From: Sphingomonadaceae bacterium
GTDB lineage: Bacteria; Pseudomonadota; Alphaproteobacteria; Sphingomonadales; Sphingomonadaceae
Direction: 5' to 3'
Length of the DNA stretch: 9,778 bases
NCBI GenBank assembly: GCA_016742125.1
Contig: JACVCM010000105.1
Span: 1-9,778 of the forward strand
Part shown: positions 1 to 6,914 of the stretch, one piece after another
Layout of the letters: each line of letters opens with the position of its first letter
How positions within the stretch are numbered: position 1 is the stretch's first letter
Notes under the pieces: model-generated
Told to the model about the DNA's origin: nothing
The model's input: only the letters and a program-made list of their open reading frames with translations
Database searches by the model: none
Position numbers and translations under genes: made by a program

Positions 1-2
1 CT

Positions 3-404
3 CACGTCTGTGCAGGTACATTATCTCTGTTATGTCCTGAGCAGCGCCAACAAGTACGGGGTCAGTCGGCCTGTGTATCAGGAAAAAGCGTGGGATCACT
101 CACCACCGCAGTAACCGGACTAAAATTTAACGGCGAGGTAGGATCATTTACCCTGTCAGGTCTCCTGGGAGCGCGTGCAGCACTCGGTGATCGGAACGTG
201 ACGGCCAATATCGGGCTTGCGGCAGCCCAAACGCCAGGAAACGATATCTTGGCGGCACCTGCCGACCGGATTTCGGCCAATCTGCAACTTAATGCAGATT
301 ACCAGATTGCTGATCAGATCAGTTTCAGTATTGGCTACTCCGGACTCTTGGGTGATGTCGAGCAACGTCATACAGCTAAGGCGACTTCGAGCATCGAGTT
401 TTAA
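3..404 (+). pseudogene. C-terminal end of an autotransporter beta-barrel (partial, 5' end outside window or lost)
   Basis: The reading frame is open from the window edge to TAA at 402-404. About the last 85 residues resemble the final strands of an autotransporter translocator barrel (PF03797 type). Alternating strands such as FTLSGLLGARAALGDRNV, and later QISFSIGYSGLLG, are followed by a C-terminal Phe (SSIEF), the usual BAM-recognition end of outer-membrane barrels. Such a barrel would sit in the outer membrane and export or anchor a passenger domain. The roughly 30 codons before about position 90 contain three Cys and many Gln/Arg and do not look like barrel sequence, so the gene may be rearranged just upstream. 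A GTG at 90 could be read as a start but has no convincing ribosome site, and a 104-residue protein would lack most of the 12-strand barrel. The family call is fairly sure; whether the gene is intact outside the window cannot be seen. Confidence 0.55.
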
Positions 405-908
405 ACGAGCTGTGGATGGTACGGTCATCGGCCCGACGGCCCCTCAGTGTGTTGCGCATGCCAGTTGCAGGATTGATCCATTCGACCTGCCAGAGGCCGC
501 TTTGCCAATCGAAAGTTCAAACTGTTGTGCAAATAGCGATTTCGCTCAGCCCAGGTTCGGCGTTTGGTCGCGTTGCTGGTGAACAAAAAGCTGATTTAGA
601 GCGACATGAATCGTCGCGGAGACTGCCGTTTTGTCGTCGCCAAAAAATGTCCGCTTTTGCAATGCCGCTGTGCTGCTCGCATTAACCTCAATGTCGCGCA
701 ACGGCCAAAAAATGCAGTGTAAGACTGCTGTAAGCCCACGCTGAGGGCCGCTTTTTGCTGATCCGGTTGGCGTTTAGATTGTGCCGGATGGACGAGGATT
801 TGGCCGCTGAAGGAGTGTGCCCCCAGACACGTTGCCATCCCATCAAACAACCATCATGAAGGAGCGAGATTCTACCTCTGACTGGTAAAAATTAGAGGAG
901 CACGTTAC
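405..908. other. Gene-poor stretch between two gene fragments
   Basis: No reading frame here has a recognisable domain; the short open frames on both strands look like chance. An 11-base direct repeat, GCCAAAAAATG, occurs at 639-649 and 704-714. A weak GGCC-N4-GGCC hairpin at 430-441 has no T-run, so it is not a good terminator. A CCTCT/AGAGG inverted repeat lies at 875-879 and 894-898. Lying between a truncated barrel gene and a truncated Rhs fragment, the stretch is best read as decayed or rearranged DNA. I could not identify transposase remnants or terminal inverted repeats. Confidence 0.5.
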
Positions 909-1449
909 GTCTGCATAACCGATGGGATCGGTCTGCATGAACCGGCCGAGGGTGGGGGGAGTAGATGCGGGCCTTGTAGTAGTACATGCCGATCTCAGGT
1001 AGCCAGGTCTGGCCGGCATCCTGGAACCTTCCGATGTTGGTTGCGGCTGGGATGCCATATTCATCGTAGCGGTTGATGGCAATGGCGCTGCCTGCGCTGT
1101 CGCTAACCGCCACCACGCTGCCACGTTCGTCTGCGTGCAGCCAGCGGCGGTCAGCGAGGCTTGCACCTTCATACCAGACGATGGGTTCATCGGTGCCCGG
1201 GCCATGCACATAACGGCGAAGAACGCCGCTGTCACCACGTTCCTCGATTAGATCGTTGCCGTCGTATTGCATCCACGGCTGGTAATTGGGAGAGATAGCG
1301 GCAAAGTGGAAGCGATCTAAGGGATCATCGGCAACACCGTATCCTCCCGCAGAAGCCATCAGGTTTTCCGAGGTATAGCTGTAGTTGGTAGTCCCCGATC
1401 GGTAATTTATCAAAGCCAAGTCGGGCACATCTTCGCAAACATGCGTCAA
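909..1449 (-). pseudogene. Rhs-repeat core fragment, frameshifted and truncated at both ends
   Basis: Rhs/YD-repeat proteins are large wall-associated or toxin-delivery shells whose conserved core ends just before a variable C-terminal toxin. Read on the minus strand, the fragment shows typical core motifs in order: YDGNDLIEERG, RRYVHGPGTDEPIVWYEGA, RRWLHADERGSVVAVSD, NRYDEYGIP and GMYYYKARIYSP. The expected next motif, TLGRFMQTDPIGYAD, is present but in another frame. The break is at the six-G run 954-959 (six C on the coding strand); removing one base restores the frame. Homology then stops near 909, before the usual continuation of the core, so there is no toxin domain. At the 5' side Rhs-like sequence fades near 1410 and a stop lies in frame upstream of 1500. 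No start or ribosome site is convincing. The fragment is clearly Rhs-derived and clearly not functional as written. Alternatively the single-base shift is a sequencing error, but both ends would still be missing. Confidence 0.85.
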
Positions 1450-1590
1450 GGGGATAAACGGGTCTTTGTAAGGCTTGAGCTTCTTGAACGAGCAATGGTT
1501 GTTTCAGCCATTGGTTGAGATATCCGTCCATCGGAGGGTGGTGGTGGCGCAACTAGCGAAGGCGATGGGCCAATAGCTTTAACGGCTACT

Positions 1591-1636
1591 TTGACCGATT
1601 TAACCACTTGCGATAGACAAACACCGCTATTACATA
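1591..1636 (+). promoter_or_regulatory. Candidate anmK promoter
   Basis: TTGACC at 1591-1596 is a good -35 candidate, with a poor -10 (TAGACA, 1614-1619) after 17 bases. An alternative pair is TTGCGA (1608-1613) and TACATA (1631-1636), also 17 apart. Either would place the transcription start just before or inside the operator at 1637-1654, suiting repression. Neither -10 is strong, so the exact promoter is uncertain. The rest of the 1450-1636 gap holds only a CAATGG/CCATTG inverted repeat (1493-1498, 1508-1513) of unknown meaning. Confidence 0.3.
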
Positions 1637-1654
1637 TATACCAATTTAATACCA
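1637..1654. promoter_or_regulatory. Putative NagQ-type (GntR/HutC) operator upstream of anmK
   Basis: The site reads TATACCA-ATTT-AATACCA on the plus strand, which is TGGTATT-AAAT-TGGTATA on the other: two heptamers in direct repeat separated by 4 bases. The same architecture recurs at 6879-6896. From memory, NagQ sites described in Xanthomonas GlcNAc regulons are TGGTATT direct repeats with a 4-base spacer. The site lies just before the anmK start codons, where a bound repressor would block transcription. Its likely ligand is the GntR-family regulator encoded at 9391-9778. Confidence 0.7.
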
Positions 1655-1676
1655 ATATATGGCAGGCGACCCGGAG

Positions 1677-2795
1677 ATGGAATTTGTTATCGGACTCATG
1701 TCTGGCACGTCGCGCGACGGTGTGGACGCAGTGCTCATCAAAACAGACGGTCTGAGTTTGGTAACGCCCATTGCTTTCCAGTTTGAACCCTATCCGGACT
1801 ATTTGAGGTCGGCCATTGCAGACGCATGCGACGTGGCAATGAGTTGCACACAAAGGCAAACGCACCCCATTATCGAACATTGCGAACAATCACTCAGCGA
1901 GCGACACCTGACGGTCACTCATGCGCTGCTTAAAAAGGCAGGTGTTCTGGCAAGTGAAATATCGCTGATCGGTCTGCATGGCCACACTATCGCGCATCGG
2001 GCTGACCTTGGCTGGACCTGGCAAATCGGCAAAGCAGAGTTCCTGGCGAACCAACTCGACATCCCGGTAATGTCCAATATGCGCCAGTATGACGTGATGT
2101 ATGGCGGTCAAGGCGCGCCACTCATACCCGTATTTCACCGTGCACTGTTCGCCGACACCTCACAGCCGGTTGCAGTCCTGAACCTCGGTGGAGTGGCTAA
2201 TCTTACCTTCATCGGTCGTGACGGCGCGCTTGCCGCATTCGACTGCGGCATGGCGAATGCCTTGATCGATGACTGGATGTCCCGGAAAACGAATTATCCA
2301 TATGATGAGGGTGGTGATTTTGCCGCCACCGGCGTGGTCGATGCCACAGCCTTGGGCAACATGCTGGAACACCCATTCTTTTCGGCATCTTTTCCCAAGT
2401 CGCTCGACCGAAAAGACTTCAATCTGGATTTTGTCGAGGGTTTATCGGCGGGCGACGGCGCCGCGACCCTGACAGCTTTTTCTGCCAGAGCCGTTGCCAT
2501 CGGGCTGCGCCAATTGCCAGCCAAACCAAAGCGCTTGATTGTCTGTGGCGGCGGACGCAAGAACAGGACCATGATCAGAATGATCGAACAATATTGCGAA
2601 ATTCCGGCAGTAATGACCGATGATCTCGGCTGGGACGGCGATGCCATCGAGGCGCAGGGATTCGCATATCTTGCATATCGCTGCCTTCACGGGCTGCCGA
2701 TAACCTATCCCGGGACTACGGGCGTTCCTGAACCGATGTCTGGCGGAGTTCTGACAAGGCCCGAGAAAACAGTGATGCAAGAGGTACCTGCATGA
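1677..2795 (+). CDS. anmK: Anhydro-N-acetylmuramic acid kinase
   Basis: AnmK hydrolyses the 1,6-anhydro bond of anhydro-MurNAc and phosphorylates it with ATP, giving MurNAc-6-P in cytoplasmic peptidoglycan recycling. The protein of 372 residues matches the usual length of about 370. Motifs in order: LMSGTSRDGVDAVL (7-20), HGHTIAH (101-107), GGQGAPLIPVFH (143-154), LNLGGVANLTFI (168-179), FDCGMANALIDDW (188-200), CGGGRKNR (290-297) and GDAIEAQGFAYLA (321-333). I prefer the ATG at 1677, which directly precedes the conserved start. The ATG at 1659 adds six residues, has no Shine-Dalgarno sequence and begins only five bases after the operator. The ribosome site for 1677 is also weak (GCAGG at 1662-1666, about 10 bases away). 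The usual DTGPGN loop reads DCGMAN, a notable change beside the catalytic Asp. The gene ends in an ATGA overlap with the kinase gene that follows, indicating one operon. Confidence 0.93.
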   Translation: MEFVIGLMSGTSRDGVDAVLIKTDGLSLVTPIAFQFEPYPDYLRSAIADACDVAMSCTQRQTHPIIEHCEQSLSERHLTVTHALLKKAGVLASEISLIGLHGHTIAHRADLGWTWQIGKAEFLANQLDIPVMSNMRQYDVMYGGQGAPLIPVFHRALFADTSQPVAVLNLGGVANLTFIGRDGALAAFDCGMANALIDDWMSRKTNYPYDEGGDFAATGVVDATALGNMLEHPFFSASFPKSLDRKDFNLDFVEGLSAGDGAATLTAFSARAVAIGLRQLPAKPKRLIVCGGGRKNRTMIRMIEQYCEIPAVMTDDLGWDGDAIEAQGFAYLAYRCLHGLPITYPGTTGVPEPMSGGVLTRPEKTVMQEVPA

Positions 2796-3673
2796 ACCTG
2801 TTTCTTGGCGTGGATGCAGGGGGAACCTCAAGCAAATCGCGGCTGACGGACGAAAATGGGAATGTTCTGGGTTCGGGCACTGCGGGACCGGCGAATACAC
2901 GTATTGGCCTTGATATTCTCCACTCCACATTACTCGACGTTTCGATGCAGGCGATCCAAGCAGCCGGGTTGGGCATGGAAGATGCGGCCAAAGTCCGGTG
3001 CGGTATGGGTATTGCAGGCATAAACCGCATGGGAATGAAGCCGGAAATCCAGGCACTCGATTTTCCGTTCGCCAATGTCCAGTTTACCAGCGACGCGATG
3101 ATTGCGAACCTCGGCGCGCATATGGGGGGTGATGGCGCCATTCTGATAATCGGGACCGGCAGTGTCGGCCTGGTGAAGCGCGGCGAAGACAGCTTCAGTA
3201 TCGGCGGCTACGGTTTTCCGATATCCGACGAAGGAAGCGGTGCGGCTCTTGGCCTCAGTGCGATCCGGCATGCATTGCGTGCACTCGACGGCAGGACACG
3301 CCCCTCGCCGTTAAGCCAGGCTGTTACAAAGCAGTTCGATCACGCAATTCCGCGCGTCATTGCATGGATGGATGATGCAGCGCCAGGCGATTATGCAAGC
3401 TTTGCGCCGCTCGTGATGGATTACGCGGACAATGGGGATGAAATTGCCTTGTCGATCGTTCGCGATGCGGCACAGCATGTCGAACGATTTATTGAAACGA
3501 TCATTTCTCGGGGGGCACCGCGATGCGTGTTGATGGGCGGCCTTGCGGAGCGGATGAAACCTTGGCTTCGCGTGCGCATCGTTGCCCAACTGCAGGATGC
3601 GCTTGGCGATGCACTCGATGGTGCTTTGATCTTGGCTGGCCGCCCTATTGGGTCTGGAGCATTTCGCCGGTGA
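2792..3673 (+). CDS. BadF/BadG-family N-acetylglucosamine (amino-sugar) kinase
   Basis: This is an ASKHA-fold sugar kinase of the BadF/BadG/BcrA/BcrD ATPase family (PF01869), which includes eukaryotic GlcNAc kinase and bacterial glucosamine kinase. It probably makes GlcNAc-6-P (or GlcN-6-P) from ATP in the cytoplasm. The 293 residues show the phosphate-1 loop DAGGTSSK (8-15), GIAGINR (73-79), the catalytic-Asp segment FTSDAMIANLGAHMGG (98-113, Asp101), the second phosphate loop IIGTGSVG (119-126), GGYGFPISDEGSGAALG (138-154) and MGGLAE near residues 248-253. The ATG overlaps the anmK stop as ATGA, with GAGG just upstream, so translation is probably coupled. The 3' end overlaps the convergent GH84 gene by 29 bases. 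Family membership is secure; GlcNAc as substrate is inferred from the neighbouring nagA and nagB-II. Confidence 0.88.
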   Translation: MNLFLGVDAGGTSSKSRLTDENGNVLGSGTAGPANTRIGLDILHSTLLDVSMQAIQAAGLGMEDAAKVRCGMGIAGINRMGMKPEIQALDFPFANVQFTSDAMIANLGAHMGGDGAILIIGTGSVGLVKRGEDSFSIGGYGFPISDEGSGAALGLSAIRHALRALDGRTRPSPLSQAVTKQFDHAIPRVIAWMDDAAPGDYASFAPLVMDYADNGDEIALSIVRDAAQHVERFIETIISRGAPRCVLMGGLAERMKPWLRVRIVAQLQDALGDALDGALILAGRPIGSGAFRR

Positions 3674-4709
3674 TGGCGTAGCCCCCGGTCAGCCAGTCGA
3701 CAATTTCTCTCGCCGCCGGGTGGTCGATGTCGGCATATTTTCTTTGGAGCCGAACCATCTCATCACCAATGCCCAGCAGACCCCGATCTTCGAGCAAATT
3801 GAGGTCTGCCCTAAGGATAGCAGCGAGGTCGGAACCGCAGACTGTGGTTGCGGCTTCCATGAATGCAGACGCGTAGCAATAGGCATCGGCCTTGGAATAG
3901 GATTGAGGCAATGTCAGTGCCGGGATACAGCCTAAAACTGGCTGGGAAGCCGGGTTTATTGCATGATGCGCCAAGGATGACGCTATCTTGCCTGGACGCC
4001 CGGTGAAGGCGCGCAAGTGCAAATGATTAGACATGCGCGGTCCGTCGTTCACGGGGTAGTTGTCCCACAGCGAGGGTCTGCGGCCAAGCTGTTGTGCGAC
4101 GTGGTCAAGATGTCCGGTGCTAAATTCACGCGAGCATACCTCTTCCCCTGTCCAGTAAACAGATACCGCAGGGTCGAGCAGTTTGCCGAGTGTGTTCAGA
4201 TAGCCTTCCGGTCGCTTTCCGAACACTCGGTCAAGCAGGGGATCGTCAGAATAATAGCTTGGGCACATGAAAAAGCGCGATGCCTTGCTACGCCCAATGG
4301 CAAAACTGACTATTTCGGCCTGTCTTTCGGCAAGATCGGCATAATCGCCGCGCATGTCATCAAACATGATGACCAAGTCATCGATGCCAAGCATATCGAG
4401 CCAAGCTATCTTTGCCTTAAGGCTTTCTTTTGTCTCACGATCGAAGTCAACATGCGCGCCATAGGGCGACAATCCGACGCCTGACCTGACCCCCAGCCTT
4501 GCGCAATGCTCAACGAAGGCCCGCAAATTTCGAGTGTCTGCTTCGTCATGCACCTCACGCCAATTACGTCGCAGATTGCCGTCGATCTTTGGCGCGTAAT
4601 GGAAGAAGGCGTAACCTGCAGGTGCAAGCCTGTCGATCACTGCGGCCCGTTCCGTCCAGCCCCACGCACGACCGAAATAGCCCTCGATAATGCCAAGCTC
4701 GGGCATCAT
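3645..4709 (-). CDS. GH84 beta-N-acetylglucosaminidase, apparently cytoplasmic
   Basis: GH84 enzymes remove terminal beta-linked GlcNAc by substrate-assisted catalysis; the family includes human O-GlcNAcase and clostridial hyaluronidase-type enzymes. In the 354 residues the family signature is complete: GIIEGYFGRAW (6-16), YAPKIDGNLRRNWRE (38-52), catalytic Asp pair in MFDDM (Asp117-Asp118), FFMCPSYY (146-153), VYWTGEEVCSRE (184-195) and LWDNYPVND (214-222). These align by eye with the equivalent blocks of human O-GlcNAcase. The protein begins directly with the catalytic domain and has no signal peptide or membrane segment, so it should act in the cytosol. I chose the ATG at 4709 because it forms an ATGA overlap with the nagA stop and has AGAGG just upstream; an ATG at 4730 would add seven residues. 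It is the last gene of the nagB-II-nagA operon. The likely role is releasing GlcNAc from imported or recycled disaccharides for the kinase and NagA; a role on O-GlcNAc proteins is less likely in this setting. Confidence 0.87.
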   Translation of the reverse strand: MMPELGIIEGYFGRAWGWTERAAVIDRLAPAGYAFFHYAPKIDGNLRRNWREVHDEADTRNLRAFVEHCARLGVRSGVGLSPYGAHVDFDRETKESLKAKIAWLDMLGIDDLVIMFDDMRGDYADLAERQAEIVSFAIGRSKASRFFMCPSYYSDDPLLDRVFGKRPEGYLNTLGKLLDPAVSVYWTGEEVCSREFSTGHLDHVAQQLGRRPSLWDNYPVNDGPRMSNHLHLRAFTGRPGKIASSLAHHAINPASQPVLGCIPALTLPQSYSKADAYCYASAFMEAATTVCGSDLAAILRADLNLLEDRGLLGIGDEMVRLQRKYADIDHPAAREIVDWLTGGYAITGEMLQTQ

Positions 4710-5842
4710 GCCTCTTGTCCGGCTATCCAAACCCTGCCTATTTTGAGCTCTTCATCGAGATGGACGAGGTCGGCCCGAAACCCGGCCGATATCCGGCCAT
4801 AAGCGTGACCCAGAGCCATAAAATCGGCAGGCGTGGTGCTTGCCATTCTGGAAGCCGAGGCGATATCGACCTGCATCAGTTCCACGCTGTTTCTGAACGC
4901 ACCCGCCATATCGAGATCGGAACCTGCCAGCGTGCCATTGCCGGAACGCAGCATGCCGTTACTGGAGAACACCTCGGTACCGGCTACCTTGAATTCCGTG
5001 ATATCTGACCCGACTGTAGGCATGGCGTCCGTAACAAGCATCAGTCCCTTGCTTCCCTTTGCTCGATATGCGGTGCGCAGCGAAGCAGGATGGACATGAT
5101 GTCCATCAGCGATAATGCCACAAAAAAGCTCGCTGTCGAGACTTGCACCCACGACGCCCGGCGTACGGCTTTCCATCTGAGTCATAGCATTAAACAAATG
5201 GGTGACGCCTGACAGTCCTTCAGCCATCGCGCGCTGCATGTCATCATAGCTTGCCAGCGTATGTCCCGCAGCCACAGTAACGCCATTTGCCACGAGCGCT
5301 GCGATCATTCCGGCCGGAGCGAGTTCGGGCGCCAACGTCACCAGCGTCTTGCCGGATTTGAGCGACGAAAGAAGCGCGACTGCTTCGGCATCCAGGGTTC
5401 GGAATTTTCCGGCATCATGGATGCCATGCTTGCCGACATTGAGAAATGGGCCTTCGATATGAATTCCGACGACACCTGGGATACCGGCCCTAATTGCATC
5501 ATCGACCGCAGAGATCGCCATAGCAATCACTGCAAGATCGTCGCTGATCAGCGTCGGCAGCATCGCCGTGGTTCCAAATTGTCTATGCGCCGCGGCTATC
5601 GTGGCGATACCGGCTAAAGTTGGTTGGTCATTGAAAAGTACGCCGCCGCCGCCGTTCACCTGCGTGTCGAAAAAGCCCGGCAAAAGCATGCCGCCATCAA
5701 GATATTGCACCGGGAAATTGTCGGGCAAAGCATTTTCGGAAAGCAAAGTTTCTATCCGGCCGTCGCTCATGACGAGTACATGGTCATCGTACCATATCTC
5801 GCCCGCTAAAATGCGAGCGCCCGCCAAAGCCATTCTGGTCAT
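4706..5842 (-). CDS. nagA: N-acetylglucosamine-6-phosphate deacetylase
   Basis: NagA removes acetate from GlcNAc-6-P, giving GlcN-6-P, the committed step of GlcNAc catabolism. It is a cytoplasmic metal-dependent amidohydrolase of about 380 residues, and the 378 residues here fit. Visible motifs: PGFFDTQVNGGGG (55-67, with Gln61 and Asn63 replacing the HxH of other amidohydrolases, as in the E. coli enzyme), HIEGPF (128-133, metal ligand Glu130), AGHT (192-195, His194), THLFNAM (214-220, His215), IADGHHVHP (244-252) and TDAMP (271-275, catalytic Asp272). The C-terminus has the usual GRISAGFRADLVHLD segment. The ATG at 5842 overlaps the stop of the SIS-domain gene as ATGA; an internal Met at residue 4 is possible. 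The stop overlaps the GH84 start. The gene is the middle member of a translationally coupled trio. Confidence 0.95.
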   Translation of the reverse strand: MTRMALAGARILAGEIWYDDHVLVMSDGRIETLLSENALPDNFPVQYLDGGMLLPGFFDTQVNGGGGVLFNDQPTLAGIATIAAAHRQFGTTAMLPTLISDDLAVIAMAISAVDDAIRAGIPGVVGIHIEGPFLNVGKHGIHDAGKFRTLDAEAVALLSSLKSGKTLVTLAPELAPAGMIAALVANGVTVAAGHTLASYDDMQRAMAEGLSGVTHLFNAMTQMESRTPGVVGASLDSELFCGIIADGHHVHPASLRTAYRAKGSKGLMLVTDAMPTVGSDITEFKVAGTEVFSSNGMLRSGNGTLAGSDLDMAGAFRNSVELMQVDIASASRMASTTPADFMALGHAYGRISAGFRADLVHLDEELKIGRVWIAGQEA

Positions 5843-6876
5843 CTCGTTTCGGTCACCTTTTGCAGCATCGGCGGATGATCCGGATCATAGCCTCGCCCCA
5901 CCGATATTGCATTCACCATGGCATAAAAAGCCTGTACCATGCCAATGGGAGCGGTAACGCTATCCAAGCCCTCCGGAAGCGGCAGGGACACACAGCCACT
6001 CAACTGCGTTCCGGCCACTGCAATTCTGGCGTTGCGAACGAGAAACTGTTCGACGATAGCTTCGAGCCCCACCGAACCTTGGTCCCGGGGCGGAAATATC
6101 AGCAACGGAAATCGCGATTTTACCAGCGCCATCGGTCCGTGTACAACCTCTGCGATGCTGAATGCTTCGGCATGAATACCGCTGGTTTCCTTAAACTTCA
6201 GGGCAGCCTCTTGGGCAACACCCAACGTCAAGCCACGACCGAGAACGAACATGCTTTGCGCTTCGTTCAGCATGTCGGCTCCGGCGGACCAGTCCTGGGC
6301 CCATGCCGCTTTCAAAGTATCGGGGAGCAATCTGACGGCTTCCCGGGTTTCCGCGTGCCGGGTCCAGTCAGCTACAAGATGCGCAAAAGCACATAAGCTC
6401 GCAATATAGCTCTTCGTTGCAGCGACGCTTTTTTCGGGGCCGGCATGCAGCGGCACGACAATTTCGGCGAGCTCCGCAAGCGGCGAGCTCACATCGTTCA
6501 CAAAGGCGATAACAAGAGCACCGGCTTTCCGTGCCGCTGCTGCCGACAGAAGGAGATCGGGGCTTTTGCCAGATTGCGAGATCAGGATGAACGGCTGATT
6601 TTTCATGTGGAGCAAGGGCGCCCCATAAATAGAACTGATGGATGGCGCCTGCGACACGACAGGAATCCTAAGGCGCGTCTCGATCAGATATTTGGCGAAG
6701 GTCGCGGCGTGATCCGAACTCCCGCGTGCGCAGGTAAAGACGATCTGCGGATCGAGCGCGCGTAGCCGTCCCACAAGGTCCGCGATCAACGGCGCGTTTG
6801 ATACATATTGAACGGCCGCCACTTCGCTGGCCTGAGCAGCTTCGGCGTACATCAATGTTTGGACAGGATCCCTCAT
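5839..6876 (-). CDS. nagB-II: Two-SIS-domain glucosamine-6-phosphate deaminase (NagB-II type)
   Basis: This protein resembles the isomerase half of GlmS without the N-terminal glutaminase. In nag clusters such proteins act as GlcN-6-P deaminase, producing fructose-6-P and ammonia. The 345 residues contain a first SIS domain with CARGSSDHAATFAKY (49-63), SQSGKSPD (100-107) and PEKSVAATKSY (147-157). The second has VLGRGLTLGVAQEAALKFKE (211-230), IHAEAF (234-239) and VVHGP (244-248), and the end DPDHPPMLQKVTET (331-344) is typical. I chose the ATG at 6876 because MRDPVQTLMYAEAA matches the family start; upstream in-frame sequence lies in the operator and is not protein-like. Only AGGT at 6886-6883, inside the operator, could serve as a Shine-Dalgarno. 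It is the first gene of the operon continuing into nagA and the GH84 gene. MurQ is unlikely, as that has one SIS domain and about 300 residues. Confidence 0.9.
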   Translation of the reverse strand: MRDPVQTLMYAEAAQASEVAAVQYVSNAPLIADLVGRLRALDPQIVFTCARGSSDHAATFAKYLIETRLRIPVVSQAPSISSIYGAPLLHMKNQPFILISQSGKSPDLLLSAAAARKAGALVIAFVNDVSSPLAELAEIVVPLHAGPEKSVAATKSYIASLCAFAHLVADWTRHAETREAVRLLPDTLKAAWAQDWSAGADMLNEAQSMFVLGRGLTLGVAQEAALKFKETSGIHAEAFSIAEVVHGPMALVKSRFPLLIFPPRDQGSVGLEAIVEQFLVRNARIAVAGTQLSGCVSLPLPEGLDSVTAPIGMVQAFYAMVNAISVGRGYDPDHPPMLQKVTETR

Positions 6877-6878
6877 AT

Positions 6879-6896
6879 AATACCTATATAATACCA
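6879..6896. promoter_or_regulatory. Putative NagQ-type (GntR/HutC) operator in the divergent promoter
   Basis: The plus strand reads AATACCT-ATAT-AATACCA: two heptamers in direct repeat with a 4-base spacer, in the same orientation and spacing as the site before anmK. It fills much of the 65-base gap between the nagB-II start (6876) and the D-lactate dehydrogenase start (6942) and overlaps -10-like hexamers on both strands. One bound regulator could therefore silence both transcription units. Confidence 0.72.
6887..6892 (+). promoter_or_regulatory. Candidate -10 box for the D-lactate dehydrogenase gene
   Basis: A perfect TATAAT lies at 6887-6892 inside the operator, and another at 6876-6881. 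No good -35 hexamer is correctly spaced for either, so activity would depend on other contacts. A start near 6899 would give a leader of about 43 bases carrying GGAG at 6932-6935. Confidence 0.35.
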
Positions 6897-6914
6897 ATTT
6901 ACGCGACCGTGCAA
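6888..6914 (-). promoter_or_regulatory. Candidate promoter of the nagB-II-nagA-GH84 operon
   Basis: On the minus strand TTGCAC (6914-6909) and TATTAT (6893-6888) could serve as -35 and -10, with a short 15-base spacer. The -10 lies within the operator. The predicted start would be near 6881, giving a leader of only about five bases, so the mRNA would be leaderless or nearly so. Confidence 0.35.

Noticed and set aside
430..441. GGCC-N4-GGCC hairpin as terminator of the autotransporter gene
   Set aside because: The stem is only four pairs and no T-run follows.
596..850. Possible transposase remnant on the minus strand
   Set aside because: No DDE motif, helix-turn-helix or terminal repeats could be recognised; the 84-residue frame looks like chance.
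1446..1889. Minus-strand open frame of 147 codons spanning the anmK promoter
   Set aside because: It reads through both the operator and the conserved start of anmK in antisense and has no motif.
2442..3056. Minus-strand open frame of 204 codons
   Set aside because: It is antisense to anmK and the kinase, has no recognisable motif, and its composition reflects the codon bias of the opposite strand.
5839..6876. MurQ (MurNAc-6-P etherase) or GlmS as the identity of the SIS protein
   Set aside because: MurQ has a single SIS domain and about 300 residues, whereas two SIS domains are seen here. GlmS needs an N-terminal glutaminase domain that is absent.
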